NCBI RefSeq assembly: GCF_002093745.1
Contig: NZ_MTSB01000001.1
Span: forward strand, 310,001-374,000
Direction of reading: 5' to 3'
Source of the DNA: Pseudomonas graminis
Lineage (GTDB): Bacteria; Pseudomonadota; Gammaproteobacteria; Pseudomonadales; Pseudomonadaceae
Length of the DNA: 64,000 bases
The notes beneath the pieces are model-generated. The model was not told where the DNA came from. It made no database searches and worked only from the letters and a program-made list of their open reading frames with translations. Below, in pieces: positions 1-12,847 of this stretch (its first letter is position 1; each line of letters starts with the position of its first letter). Made by a program: the position numbers and the translations under genes.

Positions 1-1078
1 TCACGCCATATTCGTTGTTCTGAAATTTTGAATGGGTCAGGCTGACCTTGTCCGCCGTCCCGCCCACATAGAGCAGTTTATCCAGCCCCTTGGGGTTCTG
101 ATCCTTGGTGCCGGTGTAGGTGTTGTGGTCGATCCAGTATTTCTGGCCGCTGCTGATGAACATCTGCATGTCACCGTTTTCGCGGTAACGGCTGTCATGG
201 GTGAAGTTCAGGTTCTGGAAAATGTCATTGCCTGCGTTTTTGCCACTGGCCAGGTAGATGTTATGCAGGCTGTTGCCCTTGTCGGTGCCCAGCAGGGTTT
301 TGTTGGCACCGAAGTTGATGGTCACTTTGCTGTCGGCGGTCAGGTTGGCACCGAGGCGAATGGTGCGGGCCGTGTCGTCTTCCATGTTCTTCTTGAGGTC
401 TGCCACGGTATTGACGGTGACGACATCGCCATCGTTGCCGCCGGTGGTGTTGGCTTCTTTGGCGAAACCGACCATGCCCGACATGTCCGCCCCCAGGCCA
501 TGAGCGGCAGGCGCTGCGGGTTTTGCCACTTTTTCTGCGGCGTCAGGTTTGTCGGCGGCAGGCGCTGACGTTTTCTGCAGCGCAGGGGCCGCAGTTAATT
601 TGGCTGACGCATCCGCTGGATGATCGTTCTGCACCACAAAGGGCTTTTCTGTGTTGCCTTGGGCCACTGACGGCGATGCGGGGGATGCGGTCGAAGGCGA
701 CGATGCCGGTTGAGAGGCGGTCGGTGCCTGTTCGCGTCGAGCCTGCGCAGGCGTCGGGCTGTCTGGCTGATTTGCCGGCGACCTGGAAAACAGGTCTTTG
801 AGGACGTTGCGAATGGCCTCTACCAGCTTGTTCAGCAGCAATTCGACGGTGTTTTCATGCCCGGTCGAAGAGGCGTTCGTGGCGGGTGTTTGAAGGCGGG
901 AACTCAGGGTGTCGAGCGGTGACTGCACACCCGTTGCGTGTTGCGGCGGGCTGAAATCGATCTGGTTGCCGGTGTGGTCCGGTTTGCGTTCGCTCGGCGG
1001 ATGACTGTCAGTCTCTGGGTTGAGGGCCTGGGGAGACAGCCCGGAGACGGGGTAGTAATTTCTGTTGATCGTATTCAT
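1..1078 (-). CDS. hopAK1: HopAK1-like type III effector, harpin/pectate-lyase fusion (3' part outside window)
   Basis: Reading down from the ATG at 1078 the frame stays open to the window edge (359 codons), so the C-terminus is missing. The first ~190 residues are low-complexity, rich in Ser, Pro, Ala, Gln and Thr with no cysteines, like a harpin or type III secretion region. From about residue 195 the sequence becomes a right-handed beta-helix pectate-lyase-like domain, with a WIDHN motif near residue 313 as in PL1-type lyases. A hrp-type promoter lies 68 bp upstream. HrpL control plus this domain order match HopAK1, an effector related to HrpW that is thought to act at the plant cell wall during translocation. 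Whether the lyase is active cannot be judged without the missing end. Confidence 0.85.
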   Translation of the reverse strand, partial: MNTINRNYYPVSGLSPQALNPETDSHPPSERKPDHTGNQIDFSPPQHATGVQSPLDTLSSRLQTPATNASSTGHENTVELLLNKLVEAIRNVLKDLFSRSPANQPDSPTPAQARREQAPTASQPASSPSTASPASPSVAQGNTEKPFVVQNDHPADASAKLTAAPALQKTSAPAADKPDAAEKVAKPAAPAAHGLGADMSGMVGFAKEANTTGGNDGDVVTVNTVADLKKNMEDDTARTIRLGANLTADSKVTINFGANKTLLGTDKGNSLHNIYLASGKNAGNDIFQNLNFTHDSRYRENGDMQMFISSGQKYWIDHNTYTGTKDQNPKGLDKLLYVGGTADKVSLTHSKFQNNEYGV

Positions 1079-1145
1079 GGCTGATGTTCCCGCCTGTGGG
1101 AATGAACAATTCGTGATCCCGGACAGCAACGTGCTGCGTGTTCCC

Positions 1146-1173
1146 TGAGTGGAAAGCGCAGGAAAAGAGTTCC
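1146..1173 (-). promoter_or_regulatory. hrp box (HrpL-dependent promoter) of hopAK1
   Basis: On the minus strand the sequence reads GGAACT, 15 bases, then CCACTCA. This fits the HrpL sigma-factor consensus GGAACC-N15/16-CCACNNA with one mismatch. It ends 67 bp before the hopAK1 start codon and lies in the gap between the co-oriented phaJ-like gene and hopAK1, so the effector has its own promoter. Confidence 0.88.
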
Positions 1174-1251
1174 GGGTGCATCATGAATTTGTGCTCATGC
1201 CACAAGCGAGTCTTGCGCGCGTGTCGTCCGGACACGCGCTTGCCTTCGGTA

Positions 1252-1722
1252 TCAGCCGAACGTGATCTCGGGCAGTACAGTCAGGTCGACGGTCTGCTGT
1301 TTGCGCGGGGCGAGGATTTCAGCTTCGCCGTCCACAACCAGTTCATCGTTCTGGTTGAAAACGCGGGTGGCGATACGAACGCGGAATTTAGGCAGTTTTT
1401 CCAGAATCTCCAGGCGCACCGTCAGGGTGTCGCCCAGTTTCACGGGCTTCTGGAAGGTCATCTGTTGACCGATATAAATGGTGCCCGGGCCAGGCAGCTC
1501 ACAGGCGACCGCAGCGCTGATCAGCGCGCCACTGAACATGCCGTGGGCGATACGCTCCTTGAACATGGTCTTGGCGGCGTATTCGGCGTCCAGATGGACC
1601 GGGTTGTGGTCACCGGACATGGCGGCGAACAACTGGATGTCACGCTCTTCCACTTTCTTGCTGTAGCTGGCGGTCTGACCGACTTCAAGGGCTTCGTAGG
1701 GCGTGTTGGTGACTTGAGTCAT
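1252..1722 (-). CDS. phaJ: MaoC-like (R)-specific enoyl-CoA hydratase (PhaJ type)
   Basis: 156 residues with a single hot-dog fold. The hydratase-2 motif is visible around residues 35-60 (AAMSGDHNPVHLD followed by RIAHGMFSGALIS), carrying the catalytic Asp and His. Such enzymes hydrate trans-2-enoyl-CoA to (R)-3-hydroxyacyl-CoA, linking beta-oxidation to polyhydroxyalkanoate synthesis. The gene diverges from fadD2, and the same hydratase/fadD2/fadD1 arrangement is known in other pseudomonads, which supports a fatty-acid role. The exact PhaJ subtype (PhaJ4 is likely) cannot be fixed from sequence alone. The start at 1722 is the first Met and gives the usual family length. Confidence 0.85.
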   Translation of the reverse strand: MTQVTNTPYEALEVGQTASYSKKVEERDIQLFAAMSGDHNPVHLDAEYAAKTMFKERIAHGMFSGALISAAVACELPGPGTIYIGQQMTFQKPVKLGDTLTVRLEILEKLPKFRVRIATRVFNQNDELVVDGEAEILAPRKQQTVDLTVLPEITFG

Positions 1723-2124
1723 GTGGCTGTCCTGACAATGAAAATGAGTTGAAGCTGGCCGTTCATTCGACCTGCGTAGCCGCGCCCTTGGGTCGCGCCG
1801 TTAATAGACCGTGTTTTGTAACACTTGATGACTCACTACTGCCAATACACCGGCAAGATCATTCAGACGTTTGTTGAGGCTCACCGGATCACATTCGCCA
1901 CGAATAATAAGCCACGGGCTTGAAAACAGGGCTTTCACGGCACTGGCGCGCTGCCAACCGACGTCGGCTTCGGGGCCTGCGCCGGTCAGTGTATAGCGAG
2001 CGGCAGATTGCAGTCTGAACAGCGACGAGATTCATGCCGCTGATGACGCTCGGGTGACGATTTGCCTGCTGCCTTTTAACTGCTAACGTCGGGCCAGGCA
2101 TAGGCAGGGAAGAGGATAAAAACA
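1723..2124. other. divergent intergenic region phaJ/fadD2
   Basis: About 400 bp between divergently read genes, so it should contain both promoters. I found no clear PsrA/FadR-type palindrome, no terminator and no convincing small gene. The short open frames here lack ribosome sites and family features. Confidence 0.5.
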
Positions 2125-3813
2125 ATGAACGCTGATTTCTGGAATGACAAACGTCCCGCCGGGGTCGACGCCGAGGTGGATCTGCGAGCCTATCAATCGG
2201 TCATCGATGTGTTTGATCGCAGTTGCAAGAAATTCGCACATCGCCCTGCCTTCAGCAACATGGGGGTGACGCTGACCTACGCTGAACTCGATCATCATTC
2301 CGCTGCGTTTGCCGGGTATCTGCAACAGCACACGCAACTGGTGCCGGGCGACCGCATTGCGGTACAGATGCCCAACCTTCTGCAGTACCCGATCGCGGTA
2401 TTCGGTGCGATGCGGGCCGGGCTGATCGTGGTCAACACCAACCCGCTGTACACCGCACGCGAGATGCGCCATCAGTTTCAGGACTCGGGCGCCAAGGCGC
2501 TGGTGTACCTCAACCTGTTCGGCAAGCTGGTGCAGGAAGTGCTTCCGGACACGGCCATCGAATACCTGATCGAAGTCAAAATGGGTGACATGCAGTCGGC
2601 GGCCAAAGGGTGGCTGGTCAATACCATTGTCGACAAGGTCAAGAAGCTGGTCCCCGCGTTTCAACTGCCCCAGGCTGTCGGCTTCAAGCGTGCCCTGCGG
2701 CTCGGGCGCGACAGCCGTATCGAGCCTGTCCCGCAGGGGCTGGATGATATCGCCGTGCTGCAATACACCGGCGGCACGACAGGCCTGGCCAAGGGCGCAA
2801 TGCTGACCCACGGCAATCTGGTCGCCAATATGCAGCAGGTCTATGCCTGCATGCGCCAGCAACTTCCCGAAGGCGGCCCTGCGTTCGAAGAGGGCGGCGA
2901 GGTGATGGTCGCGCCGTTGCCGCTTTATCACATCTATGCATTCACGGCGCATTGCATGTGCATGACGCTCAGTGGCAACCACAACATCCTGATCACCAAC
3001 CCTCGCGATATCAGCGGCTTCGTCAAAGAACTGCGCAAATGGAAGTTCACGGCGATGGTCGGCCTCAACACGCTGTTCGTGGCGCTCATGAACCATCCGG
3101 AATTCAGCAAGCTGGATTTCTCGTCGCTGAAAAGCACCAACTCCGGTGGCACGGCGCTGGTCAAGGCCACGGCCGAGCGTTGGTTGCAGATGACCGGCTG
3201 CACGATTGTCGAGGGGTATGGCCTGACCGAAACGTCACCGGTTGCCAGTGCCAATCCGTATGGCTCGCTGGCGCGCCTGGGCACGGTCGGTATTCCGGTG
3301 CCGGGCACGGCGATGAAAATCATCGATGACGAGGGCACCGAGTTGCCCTTCGGCGAGCGCGGCGAGTTGTGCATCAAGGGGCCGCAGGTCATGAAAGGCT
3401 ACTGGAACCAGCCTGATGCCACTGCCGAGTCTCTGGGCGCCGACGGCTGGTTCAAGACCGGCGACATTGCGGTGATCGGCGCCGACGGTTTTGTCAGCAT
3501 TGTGGACCGCAAGAAGGACCTGATCATCGTGTCCGGCTTCAATGTCTACCCCAACGAAATCGAAGACGTGGTCATGGCTCACCCGAAAGTCGCCAGTTGC
3601 GCCTGCATCGGTGTGCCGGACGAGCGCTCCGGGGAGGCGGTGAAGCTGTTTGTCGTGCCACGGGATTCGGGGGTCAGCGTTGAGGAACTCAAGACGTTCT
3701 GCAAAGAGAATTTCACGGCCTACAAGGTCCCCAAACAGATCGTCCTGCGAGACTCATTGCCGATGACGCCCGTGGGCAAGATTCTGCGGCGGGCGCTCAG
3801 GGATCTCGCTTGA
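2125..3813 (+). CDS. fadD2: long-chain fatty acid-CoA ligase FadD2
   Basis: 562 residues, full length for FadD. It activates fatty acids with ATP and CoA at the inner membrane for beta-oxidation. The AMP-binding P-loop YTGGTTGLAKG, the GYGLTETSP motif, and the C-terminal DRKKD and SGFNVYPNEIED hinge/FACS motifs are all present. The final lysine region PVGKILRR supplies the adenylation lysine. A purine-rich ribosome site (GGGAAGAGGA) precedes the ATG. It is followed 368 bp later by a paralogue about equally long, the tandem fadD2-fadD1 arrangement known from Pseudomonas, where the two ligases differ in chain-length preference. Confidence 0.93.
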   Translation: MNADFWNDKRPAGVDAEVDLRAYQSVIDVFDRSCKKFAHRPAFSNMGVTLTYAELDHHSAAFAGYLQQHTQLVPGDRIAVQMPNLLQYPIAVFGAMRAGLIVVNTNPLYTAREMRHQFQDSGAKALVYLNLFGKLVQEVLPDTAIEYLIEVKMGDMQSAAKGWLVNTIVDKVKKLVPAFQLPQAVGFKRALRLGRDSRIEPVPQGLDDIAVLQYTGGTTGLAKGAMLTHGNLVANMQQVYACMRQQLPEGGPAFEEGGEVMVAPLPLYHIYAFTAHCMCMTLSGNHNILITNPRDISGFVKELRKWKFTAMVGLNTLFVALMNHPEFSKLDFSSLKSTNSGGTALVKATAERWLQMTGCTIVEGYGLTETSPVASANPYGSLARLGTVGIPVPGTAMKIIDDEGTELPFGERGELCIKGPQVMKGYWNQPDATAESLGADGWFKTGDIAVIGADGFVSIVDRKKDLIIVSGFNVYPNEIEDVVMAHPKVASCACIGVPDERSGEAVKLFVVPRDSGVSVEELKTFCKENFTAYKVPKQIVLRDSLPMTPVGKILRRALRDLA

Positions 3814-4181
3814 TTGTAGGAATCGTCTCTCAATCCGTAAGTCTTCCCGTCTCTGTGGCGGGGTTTGAAGTGTGCCGCGTTCGAGGTCATCGCCCCTCGA
3901 AAGGCCCTGAATAACACTTCAAACCCTATGGTCCGGTCGTTTTCGCAGAGTCTGCCGCCGTGGGGGTTCCGTCCCGAAAGTGACTGATGTTCGTGTTTTG
4001 GTCTTTTTGGTGACTGGTTGGCCCTCTATTGCATCTAGGCGGCCTTTTACAAAGCTGCTACTCTCGGCGCGCTTTTTGATCAGTCATGAAGCGGAAAAGC
4101 GTCTACTGGATCATCCCAGATACAAGAAAATCATCGCTCGAAGCGATGTGAAGAATTCGCGATCGCTACGGAGCTGGCTGA
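3814..4181. other. fadD2-fadD1 intergenic region
   Basis: 368 bp that probably holds the fadD1 promoter. A 69-codon open frame overlaps the fadD1 start but has no family resemblance or ribosome site, so I do not call it. No recognised repeat or terminator. Confidence 0.4.
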
Positions 4182-5873
4182 ATGATTGAAAACTTCTGGA
4201 AGGATAAGTACCCGTCCGGCATTCCGGCCGATATAAATCCTGACGAGTACCCGAACGTCCAGGCGGTCCTGAAGCAGTCCTGCCAGCGTTTCGCTGACAA
4301 ACCGGCGTTCAGCAATCTGGGCAAGACGATCACTTACGGTGAGCTGTACGAGCTGTCCGGCGCGTTCGCCGCCTGGATTCAGCAGGACACCGATCTGCAG
4401 CCGGGCGACCGCATCGCCGTGCAGCTGCCCAACGTATTGCAATACCCGATCGCCGTCTTTGGTGCCATTCGCGCCGGCCTGATCGTGGTCAATACCAACC
4501 CGCTGTACACCGCGCGGGAAATGGAACATCAGTTCAACGATTCCGGCGCCAAGGCGCTGGTGTGCCTGGCCAACATGGCGCATCTGGCCGAAAAGGTCGT
4601 GCCCAAGACCCGGATAAAGCATGTCATCGTCACTGAAGTGGCCGATATGCTGTCGCCACTCAAAAGGCTGGTGATCAACAGCGTCATCAAGTACGTGAAG
4701 AAAATGGTCCCGGCGTATCACTTGCCGCACGCCATCAGGTTCAATGACGTACTCGGCAAGGGGCGCGGTCAACCGGTCACCGACGTTGCGCCTGGCAGTG
4801 GCGATGTGGCGGTGCTGCAATACACTGGCGGCACCACCGGTGTGGCGAAGGGCGCAATGCTGACCCACCGCAACCTGATCGCCAACATGCTGCAATGCCG
4901 GGCGTTGATGGCCTCCAACCTGGATGAGGGCTGTGAAATCCTCATCACGCCCTTGCCGCTTTATCACATCTACGCCTTCACCTTTCACTGCATGGCGATG
5001 ATGCTGCTGGGTAACCACAATATCCTGATCAGCAACCCGCGCGACCTGCCGGCAATGGTCAAAGAGCTGTCGAAATGGAAGTTCAGCGGGTTTGTCGGCC
5101 TCAATACGCTGTTCGTGGCGCTGTGCAATAACGAGGGCTTTCGCAACCTTGATTTCTCGGCCTTGAAAGTCACGCTCTCCGGTGGCATGGCCTTGCAACA
5201 GGCGGCCGCCGAACGCTGGAAACAGGTGACCGATTGCCCCATCTGCGAAGGGTACGGCATGACCGAGACCAGCCCGGTCGCTACGGTCAATCCGTCGCAG
5301 AACATTCAGATGGGCACCATCGGCATTCCGGTGCCTTCGACGCTGTGCAAAGTCATCGATGACGCCGGCAACGAGCTGGCGTTCGGTGACACCGGCGAGC
5401 TGTGCATCAAAGGCCCGCAGGTCATGAAAGGCTACTGGCAGCGCCAGGACGCCACCGACGAAATGATCGACAGCGATGGCTGGCTCAAGACCGGTGACAT
5501 CGCGATCATTCAGCCTGACGGCTATATCCGGATTGTCGATCGCAAGAAAGACATGATTCTGATCTCCGGCTTCAACGTGTACCCCAACGAGCTGGAAGAC
5601 GTGCTGGCCACGCTTCCGGGTGTGCTGCAATGCGCGGCCATCGGCGTGCCGGACGAGAAGTCGGGTGAAAGCATCAAGGTTTTCGTCGTCGCCAAGCCGG
5701 GCGTCACGCTGACCAAGGACCAGGTTATGGAGCACATGCGCGCCAACCTGACCGGCTACAAAGTGCCGCGCAGCGTCGAATTCCGCGACGTTCTGCCGAC
5801 CACCAACGTCGGCAAGATCCTGCGTCGCGAACTGCGTGATGAGGAATTGAAGAAGCTGGGCGTGAAGAAGTAG
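4182..5873 (+). CDS. fadD1: long-chain fatty acid-CoA ligase FadD1
   Basis: 563 residues with the same motifs as the upstream paralogue: YTGGTTGVAKG, GYGMTETSP, DRKKDMILISGFNVYPNE, and NVGKILRRELRDE at the C-terminus. It converts long-chain fatty acids to acyl-CoA for beta-oxidation. The two ligases align over their whole length, indicating an old tandem duplication. The start MIENFWKDKYP is the usual FadD N-terminus. By analogy with other pseudomonads this copy is the one preferring longer chains, which is an inference. Confidence 0.93.
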   Translation: MIENFWKDKYPSGIPADINPDEYPNVQAVLKQSCQRFADKPAFSNLGKTITYGELYELSGAFAAWIQQDTDLQPGDRIAVQLPNVLQYPIAVFGAIRAGLIVVNTNPLYTAREMEHQFNDSGAKALVCLANMAHLAEKVVPKTRIKHVIVTEVADMLSPLKRLVINSVIKYVKKMVPAYHLPHAIRFNDVLGKGRGQPVTDVAPGSGDVAVLQYTGGTTGVAKGAMLTHRNLIANMLQCRALMASNLDEGCEILITPLPLYHIYAFTFHCMAMMLLGNHNILISNPRDLPAMVKELSKWKFSGFVGLNTLFVALCNNEGFRNLDFSALKVTLSGGMALQQAAAERWKQVTDCPICEGYGMTETSPVATVNPSQNIQMGTIGIPVPSTLCKVIDDAGNELAFGDTGELCIKGPQVMKGYWQRQDATDEMIDSDGWLKTGDIAIIQPDGYIRIVDRKKDMILISGFNVYPNELEDVLATLPGVLQCAAIGVPDEKSGESIKVFVVAKPGVTLTKDQVMEHMRANLTGYKVPRSVEFRDVLPTTNVGKILRRELRDEELKKLGVKK

Positions 5874-5934
5874 GGCAGTGGGTCTGAAACCGCATTTGCT
5901 TTCACGCGCCTTGTTCATCTTCTAATTCAACTGA

Positions 5935-6090
5935 CTCTCGTGCCGATGCTCCGCGTCGGCATGCCTTTCGTATCGCTCCGCGTCAAAGGCTGCGCTGCAC
6001 TGCGCATTCAGGATCGGACGCAGAGCGTCCAGACAGGCGTTACCACGCGGAGCGTGGGAACGATGGTCAAGGCATTCTCGTGCCGATGGT
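5935..6090. repeat. palindromic intergenic repeat cluster (GACGCAGAGCGTC / ACGCGGAGCGT type)
   Basis: The gap between fadD1 and hrpA holds short palindromes (CCGATGCTCCGCGTCGG, GGACGCAGAGCGTCC, CCACGCGGAGCGTGG) and a repeated phrase CTCGTGCCGATG at both edges. The same palindromes recur at 49.23-49.36 kb and many times at 53.4-54.2 kb, so this is a dispersed P. syringae intergenic repeat family. It is non-coding. Confidence 0.75.
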
Positions 6091-6192
6091 CATACCAACC
6101 ACCCGTGACCGTCTGAGGAGCAGATCATCGTCACAACCCACCGCAATCTGCGACAATCCGCACCTGCCATTTGAAAAGACCCTGCGCACCTG

Positions 6193-10104
<3,912 letters not shown>

Positions 10105-10343
10105 TCCCAAGCCGGGCACGCGTTTACCCAAAAGCGTCTATCGGGTCGATATTCATTGGCCGATAGCGCCAAAACCGGGCTCTATGGCACACTCCGCGCC
10201 TGTCTTCACCGTGTCATGAAACGCTGCTCCTCCTGCGGGCAGCTTTTACAGTCGCATGGGTACGTGGGTCCCGATAACGCGCGGGTCTTCGGATGCCATG
10301 CCTGAGCAGGTATTACCTGCAACTCAATAAGAGAGGAACGACC

Positions 10344-11465
10344 GTGTACGACGTCGTCATCAGCGGCACAGGCCTGTTTACCCCGGCCAACAGCATTTCC
10401 AATGAAGAGCTGGTGCAGTCTTTCAATGCCTGGGTTGCACAGTTCAACAGTGAGAACGCGGCCGCCATCGAGCGCGGCGAGGTGGAGGCGCTCAGCGAGT
10501 CCAGCGCTGCGTTCATCGAGAAGGCGTCAGGCATCAAAAGCCGCTTCGTGATGGACAAGCAGGGCATTCTCGACCCGCAACGCATGAAGCCCCACTTGCC
10601 GGAACGCGGTAATGACGAACAGTCGATCCTCTGCCAGATGGGTGTTGCAGCCGCTGAACAGGCCTTGCAGCGCGCAGGCAAGACGGCAGCAGACATCGAC
10701 GGTGTGATCGTCGCGTGTTCGAACCTGCAACGGGCTTATCCGGCGATCTCTATCGAGATTCAGGAAGCGCTGGGCGTTGCAGGCTACGGTTTCGACATGA
10801 ACGTTGCCTGTTCTTCGGCAACGTTCGGCATTCAGGCCGCCTGCAACAGTGTGCAACTTGGTCAGGCCCGTGCCTTGCTGGTCATCAGCCCGGAGATCTG
10901 CACCGCGCATTTGAATTTTCGTGACCGCGACAGCCATTTCATTTTCGGTGATGGCGCGACGGCCGTGGTGGTCGAGCGGGCAGACCTTGCCACCTCGCCT
11001 TATCAATTCGATATCGTCAGTACCCGTTTGCTGACGAAGTTTTCCAATAACATCCGCAACAACTTCGGCTTCCTCAACCGCACCGCGGACGAGGGCCAGA
11101 ACGCACCGGACAAGCTGTTCGTGCAGGAAGGGCGCAAAGTGTTCCGTGAGGTGTGCCCGATGGTCGCCGAACTGGTCAGCGCGCACCTGCAGGACAACGG
11201 CATCAACATCAGTGATGTGAAACGCTTCTGGCTGCACCAGGCCAACCTGAGCATGAACCACCTGATCGTCAAGAAGCTGCTGGGCCGTGAAGCCACTGTC
11301 GAAGAAGCGCCGGTGATTCTCGATACCTACGGCAACACCAGCTCGGCCGGTTCGGTCATTGCGTTCCATACCTATCAGGATGATCTGCCCGCAGGCGCGC
11401 TGGCGGTACCCAGCTCGTTCGGCGCCGGTTATTCGATTGGAAGCGTGATTCTGCGCAAGCGCTGA
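10344..11465 (+). CDS. beta-ketoacyl-ACP synthase III-like enzyme (octanoyl-CoA shunt type)
   Basis: I choose the GTG at 10344, which follows GAGAGGA at good spacing and gives 373 residues starting MYDVVISGTG. The in-frame ATG upstream has no ribosome site. It is a FabH-like thiolase-fold condensing enzyme with the active-site Cys in NVACSSATFG, His in WLHQANLSMN and Asn in YGNTSSAGS. Length and closeness to fadD1/fadD2 match the Pseudomonas aeruginosa enzyme that condenses octanoyl-CoA with malonyl-ACP, shunting beta-oxidation products into fatty-acid synthesis. That substrate is inferred from family and context. Confidence 0.85.
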   Translation: MYDVVISGTGLFTPANSISNEELVQSFNAWVAQFNSENAAAIERGEVEALSESSAAFIEKASGIKSRFVMDKQGILDPQRMKPHLPERGNDEQSILCQMGVAAAEQALQRAGKTAADIDGVIVACSNLQRAYPAISIEIQEALGVAGYGFDMNVACSSATFGIQAACNSVQLGQARALLVISPEICTAHLNFRDRDSHFIFGDGATAVVVERADLATSPYQFDIVSTRLLTKFSNNIRNNFGFLNRTADEGQNAPDKLFVQEGRKVFREVCPMVAELVSAHLQDNGINISDVKRFWLHQANLSMNHLIVKKLLGREATVEEAPVILDTYGNTSSAGSVIAFHTYQDDLPAGALAVPSSFGAGYSIGSVILRKR

Positions 11466-11585
11466 TACGGCGGTCGCGCTCGTCCCCGCGATATGGTTTG
11501 ATTGATAAGGTGTCAGGCCGGGCGTCGTCTCTTCACAGGTCATGTCGAGAGGCGTACGCCGGTCTTCAAACTCCGGGGAACCTGC

Positions 11586-12713
11586 ATGCCCGTTCACGTT
11601 ATCGACAATCTCGGCACCGTCGCGCCCGCCCAGTGGGATGCGCTGGTGCCAGGCAACCAGCCATTTCTGCGCCATGCCTTTCTCAGTTCGCTGGAAGACA
11701 GCGGCAGCCTCGGGCCACGCTCCGGCTGGCGTGCCGAACATGTGCTGCACTACGAAAACGATCAGTTGGTGGCGGCATTGCCTGCCTACCGCAAGTGGCA
11801 CTCCTACGGCGAGTATGTGTTTGATCACGCTTGGGCCGACGCTTGCCGCCGCGCCGGAATCGCTTACTACCCCAAGTTGCTGGTGGCCGTGCCGTTCAGC
11901 CCGGTCGGTGGATCGCGCATTTTGTCTGCAACGCCGCAAGGTGGCCTGGAGTTGCTCGGCGAACTGCCGGCGTATCTGCAAAGCGAAGGGCTGTCGAGCG
12001 CACATGTGAATTTCACCGACCCGGCCGCCGATGCCTTGCTCGAGCAGCAGCCGGGCTGGCTGCAACGCTTCGGCTGTCAGTTTCACTGGCACAACCGCGG
12101 TTACCGGGACTTTCAGGACTTTCTTGATGCATTGAGTTCGCGCAAGCGTAAGCAGATGCGCAAGGAGCGCGAGCAGGTGGCGGGGCAGGGCATCGCGTTC
12201 GAATGGCTTGAAGGCGCGCAGATGAGCGAGGTGCTGTGGGACTTCGTCTATGCCTGCTATTCCAATACCTATGAAGTGCGCGGGCAGGCGCCTTATCTGA
12301 CGCGTGAGTTCTTCAGCCTGCTGGCCGAACGCATGCCGGAATCCATCCGTGTGGTCATCGCCCTGCAAGGCTCACGACCCGTGGCGATGGCTTTCAGCCT
12401 GATCGGTGACGACAGTTTTTACGGGCGCTACTGGGGCTGTCTGGCCGAATTCGACCGCCTGCATTTCGAGACCTGTTTCTATCAGGGCATGGACTACGCC
12501 ATCGCCCACGGGCTGCAACGTTTCGACGCGGGCGCTCAGGGGGAGCACAAGCTGATCCGCGGCTTCGAACCGCAGATCACCCGTTCCTGGCATTACCTGA
12601 TGCATCCGGGTTTGAAAGACGCCGTCAGCGAGTTTCTGGAGCAGGAGCGCGTCGGCGTACTGGCGTATGCCGAGGACGCACGAAGCGCGTTGCCGTATCG
12701 GCAGGTGGACTAA
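11586..12713 (+). CDS. FemAB/GNAT-like acyltransferase (DUF482 family)
   Basis: 375 residues from the ATG at 11586, preceded by CGGGGA. An upstream in-frame ATG would add 28 residues unlike the family. The protein resembles the FemAB-like group, which has a GNAT-type fold: SSRKRKQMRKERE around residue 180, then a second half with the tract GDDSFYGRYWG and the AGAQGEHKLIRGFEP signature. Members are annotated as peptidoglycan biosynthesis/recognition proteins, but the true acceptor is unknown. It follows the KAS III-like gene by 120 bp in the same direction and may be cotranscribed. Confidence 0.8.
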   Translation: MPVHVIDNLGTVAPAQWDALVPGNQPFLRHAFLSSLEDSGSLGPRSGWRAEHVLHYENDQLVAALPAYRKWHSYGEYVFDHAWADACRRAGIAYYPKLLVAVPFSPVGGSRILSATPQGGLELLGELPAYLQSEGLSSAHVNFTDPAADALLEQQPGWLQRFGCQFHWHNRGYRDFQDFLDALSSRKRKQMRKEREQVAGQGIAFEWLEGAQMSEVLWDFVYACYSNTYEVRGQAPYLTREFFSLLAERMPESIRVVIALQGSRPVAMAFSLIGDDSFYGRYWGCLAEFDRLHFETCFYQGMDYAIAHGLQRFDAGAQGEHKLIRGFEPQITRSWHYLMHPGLKDAVSEFLEQERVGVLAYAEDARSALPYRQVD

Positions 12714-12797
12714 CCGACCCGCAGGCATTCAGCAGCTGCACTGGCCTCTTCGTGAGCAAGTGAAGTGTTGCACGGTGCTGGGCACTCCTGGATACCT

Positions 12798-12823
12798 TGA
12801 GGGAGCGAGCTTGCTCGCGAATA
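12798..12823. repeat. REP-type palindrome
   Basis: GGGAGCGAGCTTGCTCGCGAA is the classic Pseudomonas REP core. It lies between the convergent acyltransferase and ABC transporter genes, a normal location for such elements, which may also help end transcription. Confidence 0.75.
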
Positions 12824-12847
12824 GCCCTGAACACACCTCCCCAGCCC

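Noticed and set aside
1889..2125. 78-codon minus-strand frame upstream of fadD2
   Set aside because: No ribosome site and no recognisable domain. It occupies the divergent promoter region and overlaps the fadD2 start.
3980..4189. 69-codon frame overlapping the fadD1 start
   Set aside because: No ribosome site or family features; likely leader sequence.
4131..5918. 595-codon minus-strand frame opposite fadD1
   Set aside because: Composition is His/Arg/Gln-rich antisense to a GC-rich gene. The same kind of shadow appears opposite fadD2 and the KAS III gene (10527-12368).
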